Shown here: in pieces, positions 1 through 9,241 of the stretch | Layout: each line of letters begins with the position of its first letter | Position numbering within the stretch: the first letter of the stretch is position 1 | DNA from: CANKJK01 sp040081715 | GTDB lineage: Bacteria > Acidobacteriota > Vicinamibacteria > Vicinamibacterales > UBA2999 | Reading direction: 5' to 3' | Assembly: GCA_040081715.1 (NCBI GenBank) | Contig: JBEBFY010000010.1 | Coordinates: 1-64,000, forward strand | DNA: 64,000 nt | The notes under the pieces: generated by a model | Seen by the model: only the letters and a program-made list of their open reading frames with translations | Databases searched by the model: none | Told to the model about the DNA's origin: nothing | Program-made: the position numbers and the translations under genes

Positions 1-1
1 G

Positions 2-181
2 CTGGACCTGCCGATTGTCATCGCGGGCGGCCTGAACGGGACGCTGAAGGGCAACCAGCACCTGCTGTGGGCGCCGGAAACCAAGACGCCGATCTCGAAT
101 CTCTACGTGACCATGCTCGACAAGATCGGCGTCAATGTGCCGAAGATTGGCGACAGCACGGGCGAGCTCACCGGGCTCTAA
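2..181 (+). CDS. DUF1552 (HXXSHH family) protein, C-terminal end only
   Basis: The frame is open from base 2 and stops at the TAA ending at 181, giving the last 59 residues of a protein that starts before the window. The end reads IGDSTGELTGL, the same as the closing stretch of the five complete DUF1552 proteins in this window (GDSTGELAEL, GDSTGRLEI, GDSTGTLSL, GDSTGRLADL, GDSDGRLKPL). It is therefore the tail of a sixth member of the family, whose cytochrome partner would lie upstream outside the window. Function of the family is unknown. Confidence 0.9.
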   Translation: MDLPIVIAGGLNGTLKGNQHLLWAPETKTPISNLYVTMLDKIGVNVPKIGDSTGELTGL

Positions 182-263
182 ACGACCCGGGGGTCTCTCC
201 CTATCAGAAATACCTGGGCCGGTTGCTCTCGAGCGGCCGGCCCTTTCTCTTTTCAGGAACGCC

Positions 264-1253
264 ATGAATTTCCATCGCCGCGACCTTTGCCTGATCCTCG
301 TGGTGCCTGCCATGTTGGCGGCGCTCTTCGCTGTGCGACCCACGACAGGCCAGGCGCGGCAGGCGCCCGCTGCTATCGCGCCCGTGCGGACGATCAATCA
401 CTTGCAGTTCCGCGTCACCGACCCCCGGAAGTCCTTCGAGTTCTACATGAAGCTGTTCGGCGGGCATCTGATTGACACCAGCCCGAACGGCTGGACGATG
501 ATGCTCGCCGATACGAAGCAGTGGATCAGCTTCGGGAAGACCCCGGGGGGCTCGAGTGCGAAGCCCGGCACACTGGACCACGCCGGCCTCGGCATCGACC
601 TGCCAAAGGACCCGGAGCGGCTGCGGCAGGCGCTGCAGGAGGCCTTCCCGACGGGAAAGGTTCAGTCGCCCGGCAAGGCAGGGGACCTGACGTACAACCG
701 ATCGATCTATGTGAGCGACCCGGACGGCTTCAGCGTGCAGCTCATTTCCCGCAAAGACGACGGCCACCTGCCGCGGGCCGACAAGACGCCGGCCGCGTCG
801 CGCACGCCCGCCAAGGGCTTTGTGCGGTTCCGCGGGCTCAATCACCTCTCGCTGACGGTCACGAACCGTGAGGCGTCGCGTGACTTCTATGCCAGGCTGC
901 TGGGGACCACCGTGCGCGACCAGAATCGCGGCCAGATCAACGTGACGATGCCTGGTGCCGGCGCGTGGATCAGCCTCCTGCTGGCCAACCCGCGCTCGCC
1001 CGTGGCGCCCGGGCAGCTCCATCATCTCGGCGTCGGCATTGACTATCCGGCAGACATCCCCGGCATCGATGCCTTACGTGAACGTCTGAAGGCCGCGTTC
1101 CCGGAGGGCAAGGTCTATTCGCCGGGTGAGCCCAGCCCGTCGATGGAAGCGAACCACAACCGGTCCATCTACGTGATCGACCCTGACGGCGTGAGCCTGC
1201 AATTGGTCACCAGCAAGGATGACGGCTGGCTGGCGGCCGCCACCAAGGAGTGA
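264..1253 (+). CDS. exported protein with two VOC (glyoxalase-like) domains
   Basis: 329 residues. The chosen ATG opens a Sec-type signal peptide (MNFHRRDLCLILVVPAML, then a small-residue stretch to about residue 30); an in-frame ATG at 135 would add 43 residues lacking this and overlap the previous gene. Two vicinal-oxygen-chelate domains follow, about residues 43-165 and 190-325, each beginning with an NHL(Q/S) strand and closing with a DPDG(F/V)S(V/L)QL strand. VOC proteins include dioxygenases, glyoxalases and non-catalytic binding proteins; the substrate cannot be read here. The next gene encodes a second exported double-VOC protein, so the two probably form an operon. Confidence 0.85.
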   Translation: MNFHRRDLCLILVVPAMLAALFAVRPTTGQARQAPAAIAPVRTINHLQFRVTDPRKSFEFYMKLFGGHLIDTSPNGWTMMLADTKQWISFGKTPGGSSAKPGTLDHAGLGIDLPKDPERLRQALQEAFPTGKVQSPGKAGDLTYNRSIYVSDPDGFSVQLISRKDDGHLPRADKTPAASRTPAKGFVRFRGLNHLSLTVTNREASRDFYARLLGTTVRDQNRGQINVTMPGAGAWISLLLANPRSPVAPGQLHHLGVGIDYPADIPGIDALRERLKAAFPEGKVYSPGEPSPSMEANHNRSIYVIDPDGVSLQLVTSKDDGWLAAATKE

Positions 1254-1258
1254 GTGCC

Positions 1259-2248
1259 ATGATGCGCATCCGGACGGTCGGTCTCGCTCTCACGGTCGTG
1301 CTCGTCGTCGCGCCGGTGCGCGGTGGCTCCCAGACCCCCGCGGGTCCCGTCAGATTCGACGAGTTTGCCCCGACGACCTTCAGCGTTGTCACGCACGATG
1401 TCGACAAGAAGGCTGCCGCGTGGGCCGACGTCCTGGGCATTGCGCCACCGACCATCAACCAGCCGGACGTGACGTACCCGCCGGTCTTTGCCGGGGATCG
1501 TGCCTCGCGCCCGAGGATGGCCTCGCTGCAGATGGCCAACATGACCGTGTCGCTGCACCAGCCACCGCCGCGCACCTACTGGCATGACGTCCTCGACACG
1601 CACGGCGAACAGCTCTATCGGATGAATTTTCGTGTCCACCGCCTCGCGGAGCAGACCGCCTACTTCGAGCGCAAGGGCGGGACGCTGGTCATCGGTGACC
1701 CGGCCAAGGTGCCCTACGTCAACGTCAACCTCTGGGCGAAGTACGGCGTCGCGCTGGAGCTGAACGGCGTGGCCGACGGCGCAGCGGATCCCGCGCCGCG
1801 CCCTGCGGCGCCCGCGGGAAGCTTTGCGGGCAATCCCGTGTTCAAGATCGCGTTTGTCGTCCCCAACCTCGCCGACGCGGTTCGCGACTACACGGATCTG
1901 TTCGGCCTGCCGAAGGCCTCGACGACGGGCACGACGCCCACGCTGGTGTTTCCCGAGGGCCTCAAGGTTGACCGCGCGGCGACGACGGCCTGGGCGAAGC
2001 TGGCCTTCTCCAACGGCATCATTCTCGAACTCATCGAGCCGCGGGGTGGACAGAGCGTCTGGCGCGACCACCTGCAGAAGCACGGGCGGTCTATCTTCAG
2101 TGTCGGCTTTCGCGTCAAGAGCGTCCGCGAGCAGGTGGCCTACCTGACGTCGAAGGGTGGCGTGCTCGTGTTCGGCGGTCCCAACGAGAAGTACGCGGGC
2201 CTCGACTTCACCTCGCGTCTCGGGACCGTGGTCGAGATTCAGGAATAG
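1259..2248 (+). CDS. exported protein with two VOC-like domains
   Basis: 329 residues, starting five bases after the stop of the previous VOC gene; ATG ATG at 1259/1262 begins a signal peptide (RIRTVGLALTVVLVVAP). A GTG at 1250 overlaps the upstream stop but adds only three residues. Two alpha/beta repeats of VOC type are visible, about residues 30-165 and 193-329 (NPVFKIAFVVPNLADAVRDY starts the second). The N-terminal repeat is more divergent. It probably works with its neighbour in the periplasm; catalytic metal ligands are not obvious and a binding role is possible. Confidence 0.8.
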   Translation: MMRIRTVGLALTVVLVVAPVRGGSQTPAGPVRFDEFAPTTFSVVTHDVDKKAAAWADVLGIAPPTINQPDVTYPPVFAGDRASRPRMASLQMANMTVSLHQPPPRTYWHDVLDTHGEQLYRMNFRVHRLAEQTAYFERKGGTLVIGDPAKVPYVNVNLWAKYGVALELNGVADGAADPAPRPAAPAGSFAGNPVFKIAFVVPNLADAVRDYTDLFGLPKASTTGTTPTLVFPEGLKVDRAATTAWAKLAFSNGIILELIEPRGGQSVWRDHLQKHGRSIFSVGFRVKSVREQVAYLTSKGGVLVFGGPNEKYAGLDFTSRLGTVVEIQE

Positions 2249-2259
2249 GTTCCGGCCCG

Positions 2260-2934
2260 TCAGGCTGGTGGTGTGCCCCGGTCAGGGAAGATGACATCCG
2301 CGCGGTCGCGGGTCACGTGTAACTGCCAGTAGAGCTCCGCGATGATGTCCGGATCCCCCGGTGTGCCCGGACGGATGCCGGTGCCGATCGACACGGTACC
2401 CGCGTAGACGCCGGTGGGTGCCAGTTCCTGGTGCAGACAACGGGCGTAGTTGCGCACCGCCGACATGGCCATGCCGACCGGCGTCAGCAGGGGCAGTGGC
2501 ATCACGGCGGAGATCCCCGTCGTGAAGATCAGCGTGCCGCGCTTCCGCTCGATCATGCCGGGCAGCACGTGGCGTGCCGCGACCATCGCGCCGATGGTCT
2601 GGACCCGAATGTGGTGCATCAGGTCTTCGACGGTCGTGCCCGCGGCCGTGAAGGTCGGCATGCTGGTGAAGGGCATCGGGCTGAACTCGAGCGCGTCAAT
2701 CGCGCCCAGGCGCCGTTCAGCCTGCGTCAGGGCGGCGGTGAGTTGATCGGGCTGGGCGGCATCGGCCGTGAAGGCCGCGGCCTCGATGCCTTCGCTGACC
2801 AGCCGGCCGGCGCACTCATCCAGCACGGTCTGCCGGCGGGCGATGAGGCCCACGCGGAACCCCTCCCGCCCGAATCGCCTGGCGATGGACAGCCCGAGGC
2901 CCGGGCCAGTTCCCACGATAACCAATGTCTGCAC
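2260..2934 (-). CDS. SDR-fold protein with altered catalytic motif
   Basis: 224 residues from a GTG start (VQTLVIVGTGPGLG); an upstream in-frame extension of 38 Arg-rich residues looks non-coding. The nucleotide-binding turn GTGPGLG and the Rossmann-like order fit the short-chain dehydrogenase/reductase family. The usual YxxxK pair is not found: the stretch aligned with it is VGMAM, just before SAVRNYARCLHQELA. The preceding Ser (TTGISAV) is kept. It may be an atypical or non-catalytic SDR. It is transcribed convergently with the VOC genes and has no functional link visible nearby. Confidence 0.75.
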   Translation of the reverse strand: MQTLVIVGTGPGLGLSIARRFGREGFRVGLIARRQTVLDECAGRLVSEGIEAAAFTADAAQPDQLTAALTQAERRLGAIDALEFSPMPFTSMPTFTAAGTTVEDLMHHIRVQTIGAMVAARHVLPGMIERKRGTLIFTTGISAVMPLPLLTPVGMAMSAVRNYARCLHQELAPTGVYAGTVSIGTGIRPGTPGDPDIIAELYWQLHVTRDRADVIFPDRGTPPA

Positions 2935-3128
2935 CGGCTGCAGTCTATGCCATCGACGTCCTTCCCCCTGTTCTCTGGGTTTCCGTCGGCGAACCTCGCG
3001 CACGATCGGCGCCCGTCGCCTTCTGCCCAAATTGCCGCATCTCGACATCTCGGATGCGGCACGGAAGGCGGGTGTGGTCCGGTGACCCGGGCTGCACTCG
3101 GCGGGGATGCTAATCTGGGCTCCGGTCC

Positions 3129-3560
3129 ATGAACGTAACGCAGATGTCAGGGCTGGTGTGCTGCGCGGCCATGCTGACGGCCAGCGCGGGAGTTGCCAAC
3201 GGCGCTCGCTCCACCTGGGACGGGGTCTTTACGCCCGAACAGGCCCTCGCGGGTGAGGCGGCCTACGACGAGTACTGCTCGACGTGTCACCTCCCCAACC
3301 TGGAAGGGGGGGAGGATGCCCCGCCGCTGGTGGGCGCCGCGTTCAGCGTGGTGTGGGAAGGACGGAACCTGGGGAATCTGGTTGGCCGGATGCAGGCCAG
3401 GATGCCCCAGGGCGCCCCCGGGTCGCTCAGCCGCGACGCGTATGTGGACATCGCGGCCTTCCTGCTGCAGAAGAACGGTTTTCCGGCCGGCTCCGCCCCG
3501 CTGGCCCTTCAGGCCGAGTCCCTGGCCGACATCCAGTATTCCGCCCAGCCCCGGCGCTGA
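3129..3560 (+). CDS. small secreted c-type cytochrome
   Basis: 143 residues with a signal peptide (to about residue 25) and one haem c motif CSTCH at residues 50-54. A Met in the RMPQGAPG stretch downstream is the likely sixth haem ligand, and the spacing fits a class I cytochrome c of the kind used as electron carrier next to PQQ or PSCyt proteins. It lies directly upstream of a dihaem DUF1592-type gene and could be an electron partner for it (inference from position). Confidence 0.85.
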   Translation: MNVTQMSGLVCCAAMLTASAGVANGARSTWDGVFTPEQALAGEAAYDEYCSTCHLPNLEGGEDAPPLVGAAFSVVWEGRNLGNLVGRMQARMPQGAPGSLSRDAYVDIAAFLLQKNGFPAGSAPLALQAESLADIQYSAQPRR

Positions 3561-3606
3561 CCCGCGCGGCCCAGGTCTGGGTGCAACTCCTTGTTTTTCA
3601 AGGGGG

Positions 3607-3623
3607 TTACGGAATTCAGGTAT
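3607..3623. promoter_or_regulatory. degenerate copy of the spaced dyad (module 1)
   Basis: TTAC-GGAATTC-AGGTAT: the same half sites as the other dyads (WTACCN and NGGTAT) but one C shorter in the left half. It lies 39 bp before the first in-frame ATG (3663) of the module 1 cytochrome gene, close to the spacing of the copies at 21545 and 53733. Confidence 0.4.
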
Positions 3624-3704
3624 GGGCATCCTGCGCGGCCGATTGCAGGGTAGGATCCGACGATGGTGACCCGCCTCCCGGCGGGGGACTCTATGGAGAA
3701 GACG

Positions 3705-6071
3705 ATGCGAGATCGTGGTTGGGGAACAACGTTGCGGCGCCTGTCGCTCGGATGCCTCGTGCTGGTCGCGGGAATCGGCGCCAGCGAGGCGCGTGCGCAG
3801 GAAGCTCCGCGGGCTGTGCTCGACAAGTACTGCGTGACCTGCCACAACCAGCGCGCCAAGGTCGGTGGGCTGACGCTCGACAACCTCGACCTCGCGGCGC
3901 TCGACCAGCGCACCGACGTGGGTGAGGCCATTGTGCGCAAGATGCGCGGCGGGATGATGCCGCCCGCCGGTTCGCCGCGTCCGGATGCGGCGGCCTACGC
4001 GGGCATGCGCACCTGGTTCGAGACGAGGCTCGACGCGATCGCTGCGGCGGCGCCCAACCCGGGTCGAACTGAGAGCCTGCACCGCCTGAACCGCATTGAG
4101 TACCACAACGCCATCCGCGACCTCGTCGGCCTCAAGGTCAACGTCGCGAACCTCCTGCCCGCCGACGACGGCAGCTACGGCTTCGACAACATCGCTGGTG
4201 TGCTGAAAATCAATCAGGCGCTGCTTGAGCGGTATCTGATGGCCTCCAAGAAGATCAGTCGCCTCGTGGTCGGCGTCACGCCAGCGTCGGCCGAGGCCGA
4301 GACCTATCGCCTCCCAGCGGACGAATCGCAGTACGAGCGCGCCGAGGGTATGACGGTCGGGACGCGCGGCGGCAAACTGATCCAGCACTACTTCCCGGTG
4401 GACGCGGACTACGAGTTCAAGATCGAGCTCGCGGGCGGCCCACCCGGAGAGAACGAGCAACTGGAAATCGCCGTCGACGGCGAGCGGGTGGCGCTGCTGA
4501 AGGTCACACCGCAGACGCCGCGCTCGAGCGATCGCGTCGCAGGCACGATGGCGTTCAACGTGAAGCTGCCGATCAAGGCCGGCCCGCGCGACGTTGCCGT
4601 CGGTTTCCTGCAGAGCAACGCCGCGATCACGGAAGGGCAGCGGAACCGGTTCATCAAGCCCCGCGTGTACGACCTCACGGGCTCGATGACGCTCACCATG
4701 ACGTACCTGGGCTCGGTGACCATCAATGGGCCGTTCGCGGTCACTGGCCCTGGCGACACGCCGTCCCGGCGTCGCGTGTTTGTGTGCCAGCCGGCGGCTG
4801 CCTCCGAGGAATCCGCGTGCGCGCGCCGCATCGTGGCGGTGCTGGCGCGTCGTGCCTATCGGGGCACCTCAACGGACACCGACGTGGCGGAGTTGATGAA
4901 GTTCTACAAGGCCGGCCGCACGAACGGCACGTTCGAGCAGGGCATCGAGATGGCGCTTCGCCGTCTGCTCGTCTCGCCGGGTTTCCTGTTCCGCGTCGAG
5001 TCGGATCCGGATGGGGTTGCGCCGAAGGCGAACTACCGGATCAACGACCTCGCCCTGGCCTCGCGCCTCTCGTTCTTCCTCTGGAGCAGCATTCCGGACG
5101 ATGAATTGCTGGACGTCGCCAAGCGCGGCACGCTGCGCCAGCCGGCGGTGCTCGAGAAGCAGGTCAAGCGGATGCTGGCTGACCCGCGCGCAGAGGCCAT
5201 GGCCACCAACTTCCTGGACCAGTGGTTGTACGTCCGCAATGTGCCGAACGTCACGCCGGCGGACGACCTCTTCCCGGACTTTGACTTTGCACTGAAGAGC
5301 GCGTTCCAGAAGGAAACGCAGATGTTCTTCGCGAGCATCGTCCGTGACGATCGCAGCGTGATGGACCTGCTGACAGCGGATTACACGTTCGTCAACGAAC
5401 GCCTGGCGCGGCACTACGGCATCCCGAATGTGACCGGGCGGCAGTTCCGCCGCGTCGCGGTCGCGGACGAACACCGGCGCGGCTTGCTCGGCCACGGCAG
5501 TATCCTGACCGTCAGCTCAAGGCCGAACAGGACATCGCCCGTGCTGCGCGGCAAGTGGATCCTGCAGAACCTGCTGGCTGCGCCGCCGCCTCCGCCGCCT
5601 GCCAATGTGCCGCCGCTGCCGGAGAAGGGCGAGGGCGCCACGGTTGTGCCAGCCACGATGCGTGAGCGCATGGCGCAGCACCGTGCGAACCCTGTGTGCG
5701 CGTCCTGCCACTCGATGATTGACCCGCCGGGCTTCGCGCTCGAGAACTTCGACGCCGTGGGCCGCTGGCGCGATCTCGACGAGACGTTCAAGCCGATCGA
5801 TGCGGGGGGCCAGTTGCCGGACGGCACCAAGTTCGATGGCGTCAATGGGCTGCGTACGGCGCTTGCCGCGCACCCGGATCGGTTCACGACGGCGATGACG
5901 GAAAAGCTCCTGATCTACGCCCTGGGCCGGGGGCTCGAGCCGTACGACGGACCGGCCGTTCGCCGGATTGTCCGCGACGCAGCGGGAACGAAATTCACGT
6001 TCTCGTCCGTCGTCCTGGGAATTGTCCGCAGCGCGCCGTTCCAGATGCGCCGCGCGGACGCGAAGAGTTAG
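3705..6071 (+). CDS. secreted dihaem PSD/PSCyt protein (DUF1587-1595-1592-1588-1585), module 1
   Basis: 788 residues from ATG 3705, which has GGAG six bases upstream and gives MRDRGWGTTLRRLSLG as signal-peptide start; in-frame ATGs at 3663 and 3693 are alternatives, and 3663 fits the operator spacing. Order: signal peptide; haem motif CVTCH (43-47); DUF1587 (HRLNRIEYHNAIRDL, near 126); a beta-rich, binding-like middle; DUF1595 (about 372-433); DUF1592 (SRLSFFLWSSIPDDE near 454); DUF1588 with a poly-Pro linker and a second haem motif CASCH (665-669); DUF1585 at the C-terminus. The family is found mainly in planctomycetes and acidobacteria; its substrate is unknown. Two haem c sites imply a periplasmic or surface redox protein. 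The DUF1552 gene follows 40 bp later. Confidence 0.9.
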   Translation: MRDRGWGTTLRRLSLGCLVLVAGIGASEARAQEAPRAVLDKYCVTCHNQRAKVGGLTLDNLDLAALDQRTDVGEAIVRKMRGGMMPPAGSPRPDAAAYAGMRTWFETRLDAIAAAAPNPGRTESLHRLNRIEYHNAIRDLVGLKVNVANLLPADDGSYGFDNIAGVLKINQALLERYLMASKKISRLVVGVTPASAEAETYRLPADESQYERAEGMTVGTRGGKLIQHYFPVDADYEFKIELAGGPPGENEQLEIAVDGERVALLKVTPQTPRSSDRVAGTMAFNVKLPIKAGPRDVAVGFLQSNAAITEGQRNRFIKPRVYDLTGSMTLTMTYLGSVTINGPFAVTGPGDTPSRRRVFVCQPAAASEESACARRIVAVLARRAYRGTSTDTDVAELMKFYKAGRTNGTFEQGIEMALRRLLVSPGFLFRVESDPDGVAPKANYRINDLALASRLSFFLWSSIPDDELLDVAKRGTLRQPAVLEKQVKRMLADPRAEAMATNFLDQWLYVRNVPNVTPADDLFPDFDFALKSAFQKETQMFFASIVRDDRSVMDLLTADYTFVNERLARHYGIPNVTGRQFRRVAVADEHRRGLLGHGSILTVSSRPNRTSPVLRGKWILQNLLAAPPPPPPANVPPLPEKGEGATVVPATMRERMAQHRANPVCASCHSMIDPPGFALENFDAVGRWRDLDETFKPIDAGGQLPDGTKFDGVNGLRTALAAHPDRFTTAMTEKLLIYALGRGLEPYDGPAVRRIVRDAAGTKFTFSSVVLGIVRSAPFQMRRADAKS

Positions 6072-6111
6072 TCAAGGCGCGAAGAGCCTTATCAGAGGAG
6101 AGCGACTCATC

Positions 6112-7431
6112 ATGATGATCACCAAGATGGCACTGCCCCGGCGGACGGTTCTTCGCGGCATTGGCGCTGCGATGGCGCTTCCATATCTCGAGTCGATGGT
6201 GCCGGCCTTTGCCGCCCCCACGCCCGCGATGCGGTTCCACGTCACCTACGTGCCGAACAGCATGTCGCAGCCCTACTGGCGGCCGAAGAGCAGCGGCGGC
6301 ACGCTGACGGAACTGGCGGCGATCATGGCCCCTCTGGAGTCGTTCAAGAACCAGATCGTGGTCGTCGAGGGCCTCGGCAACGCCACGGTCGACGGCGGCG
6401 GCGGTCCGCACACGCGGTCCAGCCAGGCGTGGCTGACCGGCGTCCCCTGCAAGCGAACGGAAGGGGCTGACGTCGAGTTGGCCACCACGGTGGATCAACT
6501 GGCAGCCCGGGTGCTGTGCAAGGACACGCAGCTCATCTCGCTGGAACTGGCCACCGAACCGAACTTCACCGTCGGCAACTGCGACAACGGCTACAGCTGC
6601 GTCTACGCCAATACGTTCTCCTGGCGCACGCCGACCACGCCCCTGCCGATGGAGAACAACCCGCGTGCGGTGTTCGAGCGACTCTTCGGCGATGGTGGCA
6701 ACGCCAGCGCTCGCATGGCCGACATGAAGAGCGACCGCAGCCTCCTGGATTCGGTGAAGAGCGACATGAGCCGCCTGCAGAAGCGGGTGGGTGCGAGCGA
6801 TCGCCGGATGATGGACGAGTACTTCCAGGCGGTGCGCGAGGTTGAGCAGCGCATCCAGAAGGTGGAGACGCAGAACGCCACCGCGCCGATTGAAGTCGGG
6901 GACAAGCCGTCGGGCATCCCGGACACGTTCGACGAACATGTTCGGCTGATGTTCGACCTGCAGGTGCTGGCTTACCAGGCCGACGTGACGCGCGTCATGG
7001 CCTACCAGCTCTCACGGGAGCAGACGAGCCGCCCGTATCCGTTCATTGGCGTGCCCGAGGCGCACCACGACGTCTCGCACCACCAGAACAATCCGGAGAA
7101 GCTGCTCAAGCACGCGAAGATCAACACGTACCACATGTCGCTCTACGCCCAGTTCCTCGGCAAGCTCAAGGCGCTGAAGGACGGCGACGGTTCGATCTTC
7201 GACCACATGATCGGCCTCTACGGCACGGGCCTCGGCGATGGCGACCTCCACAGCGCGCTCGACCTGCCCGTGCTCCTGACTGGCGGCGGCAACGGCGTGC
7301 TGAAGGGCGGCCGTCACCTCAAGTTCTCGCACGACACGCGCATGACGAACATGCACCTCAACCTCCTGCGCAAGCTCGGCGCCCCGCAGGACAAGCTCGG
7401 CGACAGCACGGGCGAATTGGCGGAGCTGTAG
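6112..7431 (+). CDS. Tat-exported DUF1552 (HXXSHH) protein, module 1
   Basis: 439 residues; ATG 6112 is preceded by AGGAG at 6096-6100. The N-terminus PRRTVLRGIG (Arg 10-11) followed by AAMALPYLESMVPAFAAP is a twin-arginine signal, so the protein is exported folded and may carry a cofactor. The family signature HDVSHH is at residues 319-324, and a CDNGYSC pair of cysteines lies in the middle. DUF1552 resembles DUF1501-type proteins of the alkaline-phosphatase-like superfamily (family knowledge, not tested here). It sits between the dihaem gene and the ankyrin gene and is presumably co-transcribed with both. Confidence 0.88.
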   Translation: MMITKMALPRRTVLRGIGAAMALPYLESMVPAFAAPTPAMRFHVTYVPNSMSQPYWRPKSSGGTLTELAAIMAPLESFKNQIVVVEGLGNATVDGGGGPHTRSSQAWLTGVPCKRTEGADVELATTVDQLAARVLCKDTQLISLELATEPNFTVGNCDNGYSCVYANTFSWRTPTTPLPMENNPRAVFERLFGDGGNASARMADMKSDRSLLDSVKSDMSRLQKRVGASDRRMMDEYFQAVREVEQRIQKVETQNATAPIEVGDKPSGIPDTFDEHVRLMFDLQVLAYQADVTRVMAYQLSREQTSRPYPFIGVPEAHHDVSHHQNNPEKLLKHAKINTYHMSLYAQFLGKLKALKDGDGSIFDHMIGLYGTGLGDGDLHSALDLPVLLTGGGNGVLKGGRHLKFSHDTRMTNMHLNLLRKLGAPQDKLGDSTGELAEL

Positions 7432-7434
7432 ATC

Positions 7435-9153
7435 ATGAAGCGCATCCTCGTTGCGTGTGTGCTGACCGTTGTGGCCGCTTCGGCGGTCACGGCGGCGTCG
7501 CGCCGGACGCCGCTGCTCTCGGCGGTGGAGCTGGGCGACATCAAGGCGGTGAAGGCCGCACTGGCGCAGAAGGCGGATGTGAACGCGCCCGCGCCGGACG
7601 GCATGACGGCCCTGCACGTGGCTGTGCAGAACAACGACGTCGCGATCGTCGAGGCCCTGCTCACGGCGGGCGCCAACGTCCGCGCCGTCACGCGCTACGG
7701 CATCGAGCCGCTGAGCCTGGCAGCCCTTAATGGCAACGCGGCGATTGAGGAGCGGCTGCTCAAGGCCGGCGCCGACGCCAACATCACGATGCCGGACGGC
7801 GAAACGCCGCTGATGCAGGCGGCGAGGAACGGCACGCCGGACGCGGTGAAGGTGCTGCTCGCGCACGGCGCAAAGCTGGACGCGGTGGAGAAGGCGCGCG
7901 GGCAGAACGCCCTGATGTGGGCCGCCGCCGAGGGGAACGTCGCGGCGCTCAAGGTGCTGGTTGAGGCCGGCGGCAATATCAACGCGCACTCGAGGATGCG
8001 TGGCGTCAAAGCGGCGTCTGGCCGCTCGACTGGCGATGGGAAGCCGGCTGAGGACACTGCAGCGGCGAAGCCGGCTGCAGCACCGTCCAAGCCCGCCGCG
8101 CCGAAGGCGTATGACCCGGACGACCCGGAGGAGGCCGGACAGGGCAACCTGCTGGTGCTCAAGAGCCGGTTTCCGAAGGGCCGGGACATCTCTCTGAACT
8201 CATACGGAACCCGGACGGTCACAGAGGGCCTCACGCCGCTGCTGTTCGCGATTCGTGCTGGCCGGTTCGACGCGGTGAAGGTGCTGGTGGCGTCCGGGGC
8301 GAAGCTGGAAGAGCCCGCCTCAGACGGTACGGCGCCGCTGTTCATGGCGATCGTCAACGCGCATTGGGAGATGGCCGCGTATCTGCTCGAGAAGGGCGCG
8401 GATCCCAACGCGTCCGGTCGAGGCATGACCCCACTGCACCAGCTCGTCGTCACGCGCCGGCTGCACCTCGGGCACCTGCCGCACCCGGCCGGCTCCGGTT
8501 CAATGGACAGCATCGCGCTCGCGAAACTCCTGGTCGCCAAGGGCGCCAACATCAACGCGCGCATGACCGTGTCCAGTCAGGGTGACGGCTACCGCAACCG
8601 GCTGAACCGGATGGGCGCCACGCCCTTCCTCCTGGCGGCCAAGGGGATCGACCCGGTGATGATGAAGCTGCTGGTGTCGATGGGGGCGGACCCGAAGATC
8701 CCGACGGTCGAGAACGTCAACGCCCTTGAGGTGGCCGCAGGCGTGGCCCAGTTCAACCCGGGCGAGGACGCCGGTTCCGAGGCCGAGTCGCTCGAGGCGG
8801 TGCGCTACTGCATCGAGGAACTCGGCATGGACGTCAACTGGGCCGACGACAGCGGCGAGACCGCGCTCCACGGAACCGCCTACAAGGGCTTCAACAAGGT
8901 CGCGCAGTACCTGGTTGAGAAGGGTGCCAAACTCGACGCCCAGAACATCCTGGGCTGGACGCCGCTCACGATCGCCAACGGCGTGATGTACACGAACTTC
9001 TACAAGTCGCAGCGCCACACCGCCGCGCTCCTCGTCAAGCTCATGAAGGAGAGAGGCCTGGAAGCGAGCGACGCGCTGGACGTCAGCGGTGCAGGGTACG
9101 TGCGCGACCTCAAACCGAAGGCCGCGAGTACTGCCCCGGTCGTAGCCAAGTAG
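7435..9153 (+). CDS. secreted ankyrin-repeat protein, module 1
   Basis: 572 residues, three bases after the DUF1552 stop. Signal peptide MKRILVACVLTVVAASAVTAA, then about eleven ankyrin repeats in two blocks (about 22-185 and 262-545) with typical G-TPL-AA and GAD-N elements, separated by an Ala/Pro/Lys-rich linker (about 190-240) that looks disordered. Ankyrin repeats bind proteins; periplasmic bacterial examples such as Pseudomonas AnkB support redox enzymes. Position in the operon suggests it holds or protects the dihaem/DUF1552 pair (inference). Confidence 0.9.
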   Translation: MKRILVACVLTVVAASAVTAASRRTPLLSAVELGDIKAVKAALAQKADVNAPAPDGMTALHVAVQNNDVAIVEALLTAGANVRAVTRYGIEPLSLAALNGNAAIEERLLKAGADANITMPDGETPLMQAARNGTPDAVKVLLAHGAKLDAVEKARGQNALMWAAAEGNVAALKVLVEAGGNINAHSRMRGVKAASGRSTGDGKPAEDTAAAKPAAAPSKPAAPKAYDPDDPEEAGQGNLLVLKSRFPKGRDISLNSYGTRTVTEGLTPLLFAIRAGRFDAVKVLVASGAKLEEPASDGTAPLFMAIVNAHWEMAAYLLEKGADPNASGRGMTPLHQLVVTRRLHLGHLPHPAGSGSMDSIALAKLLVAKGANINARMTVSSQGDGYRNRLNRMGATPFLLAAKGIDPVMMKLLVSMGADPKIPTVENVNALEVAAGVAQFNPGEDAGSEAESLEAVRYCIEELGMDVNWADDSGETALHGTAYKGFNKVAQYLVEKGAKLDAQNILGWTPLTIANGVMYTNFYKSQRHTAALLVKLMKERGLEASDALDVSGAGYVRDLKPKAASTAPVVAK

Positions 9154-9163
9154 CACGCGCCGA

Positions 9164-9189
9164 GGGGCCGGCCTCCCAGGCCGGTCCCC
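9164..9189 (+). terminator. strong GC hairpin after module 1
   Basis: GGGGCCGGCCT, loop CCC, AGGCCGG-T-CCCC: an 11-bp stem with one bulge starting ten bases after the ankyrin stop and ending 52 bp before the next module. There is no clean T-tract, so it may act with Rho or as a 3' stabiliser. Confidence 0.5.
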
Positions 9190-9241
9190 GGTTCTGTCCG
9201 GCGTTCTTGCGCCTGGCGCGGTTCAGAATGAGGCACTCCCT

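Noticed and set aside
135..263. 43-residue N-terminal extension of the first VOC protein
   Set aside because: It overlaps the DUF1552 stop region and hides the signal peptide that starts at 264.
5968..6111. 48-residue N-terminal extension of the module 1 DUF1552 protein
   Set aside because: It reads the end of the cytochrome gene in another frame and would bury the Tat signal; ATG 6112 has a good ribosome-binding site.
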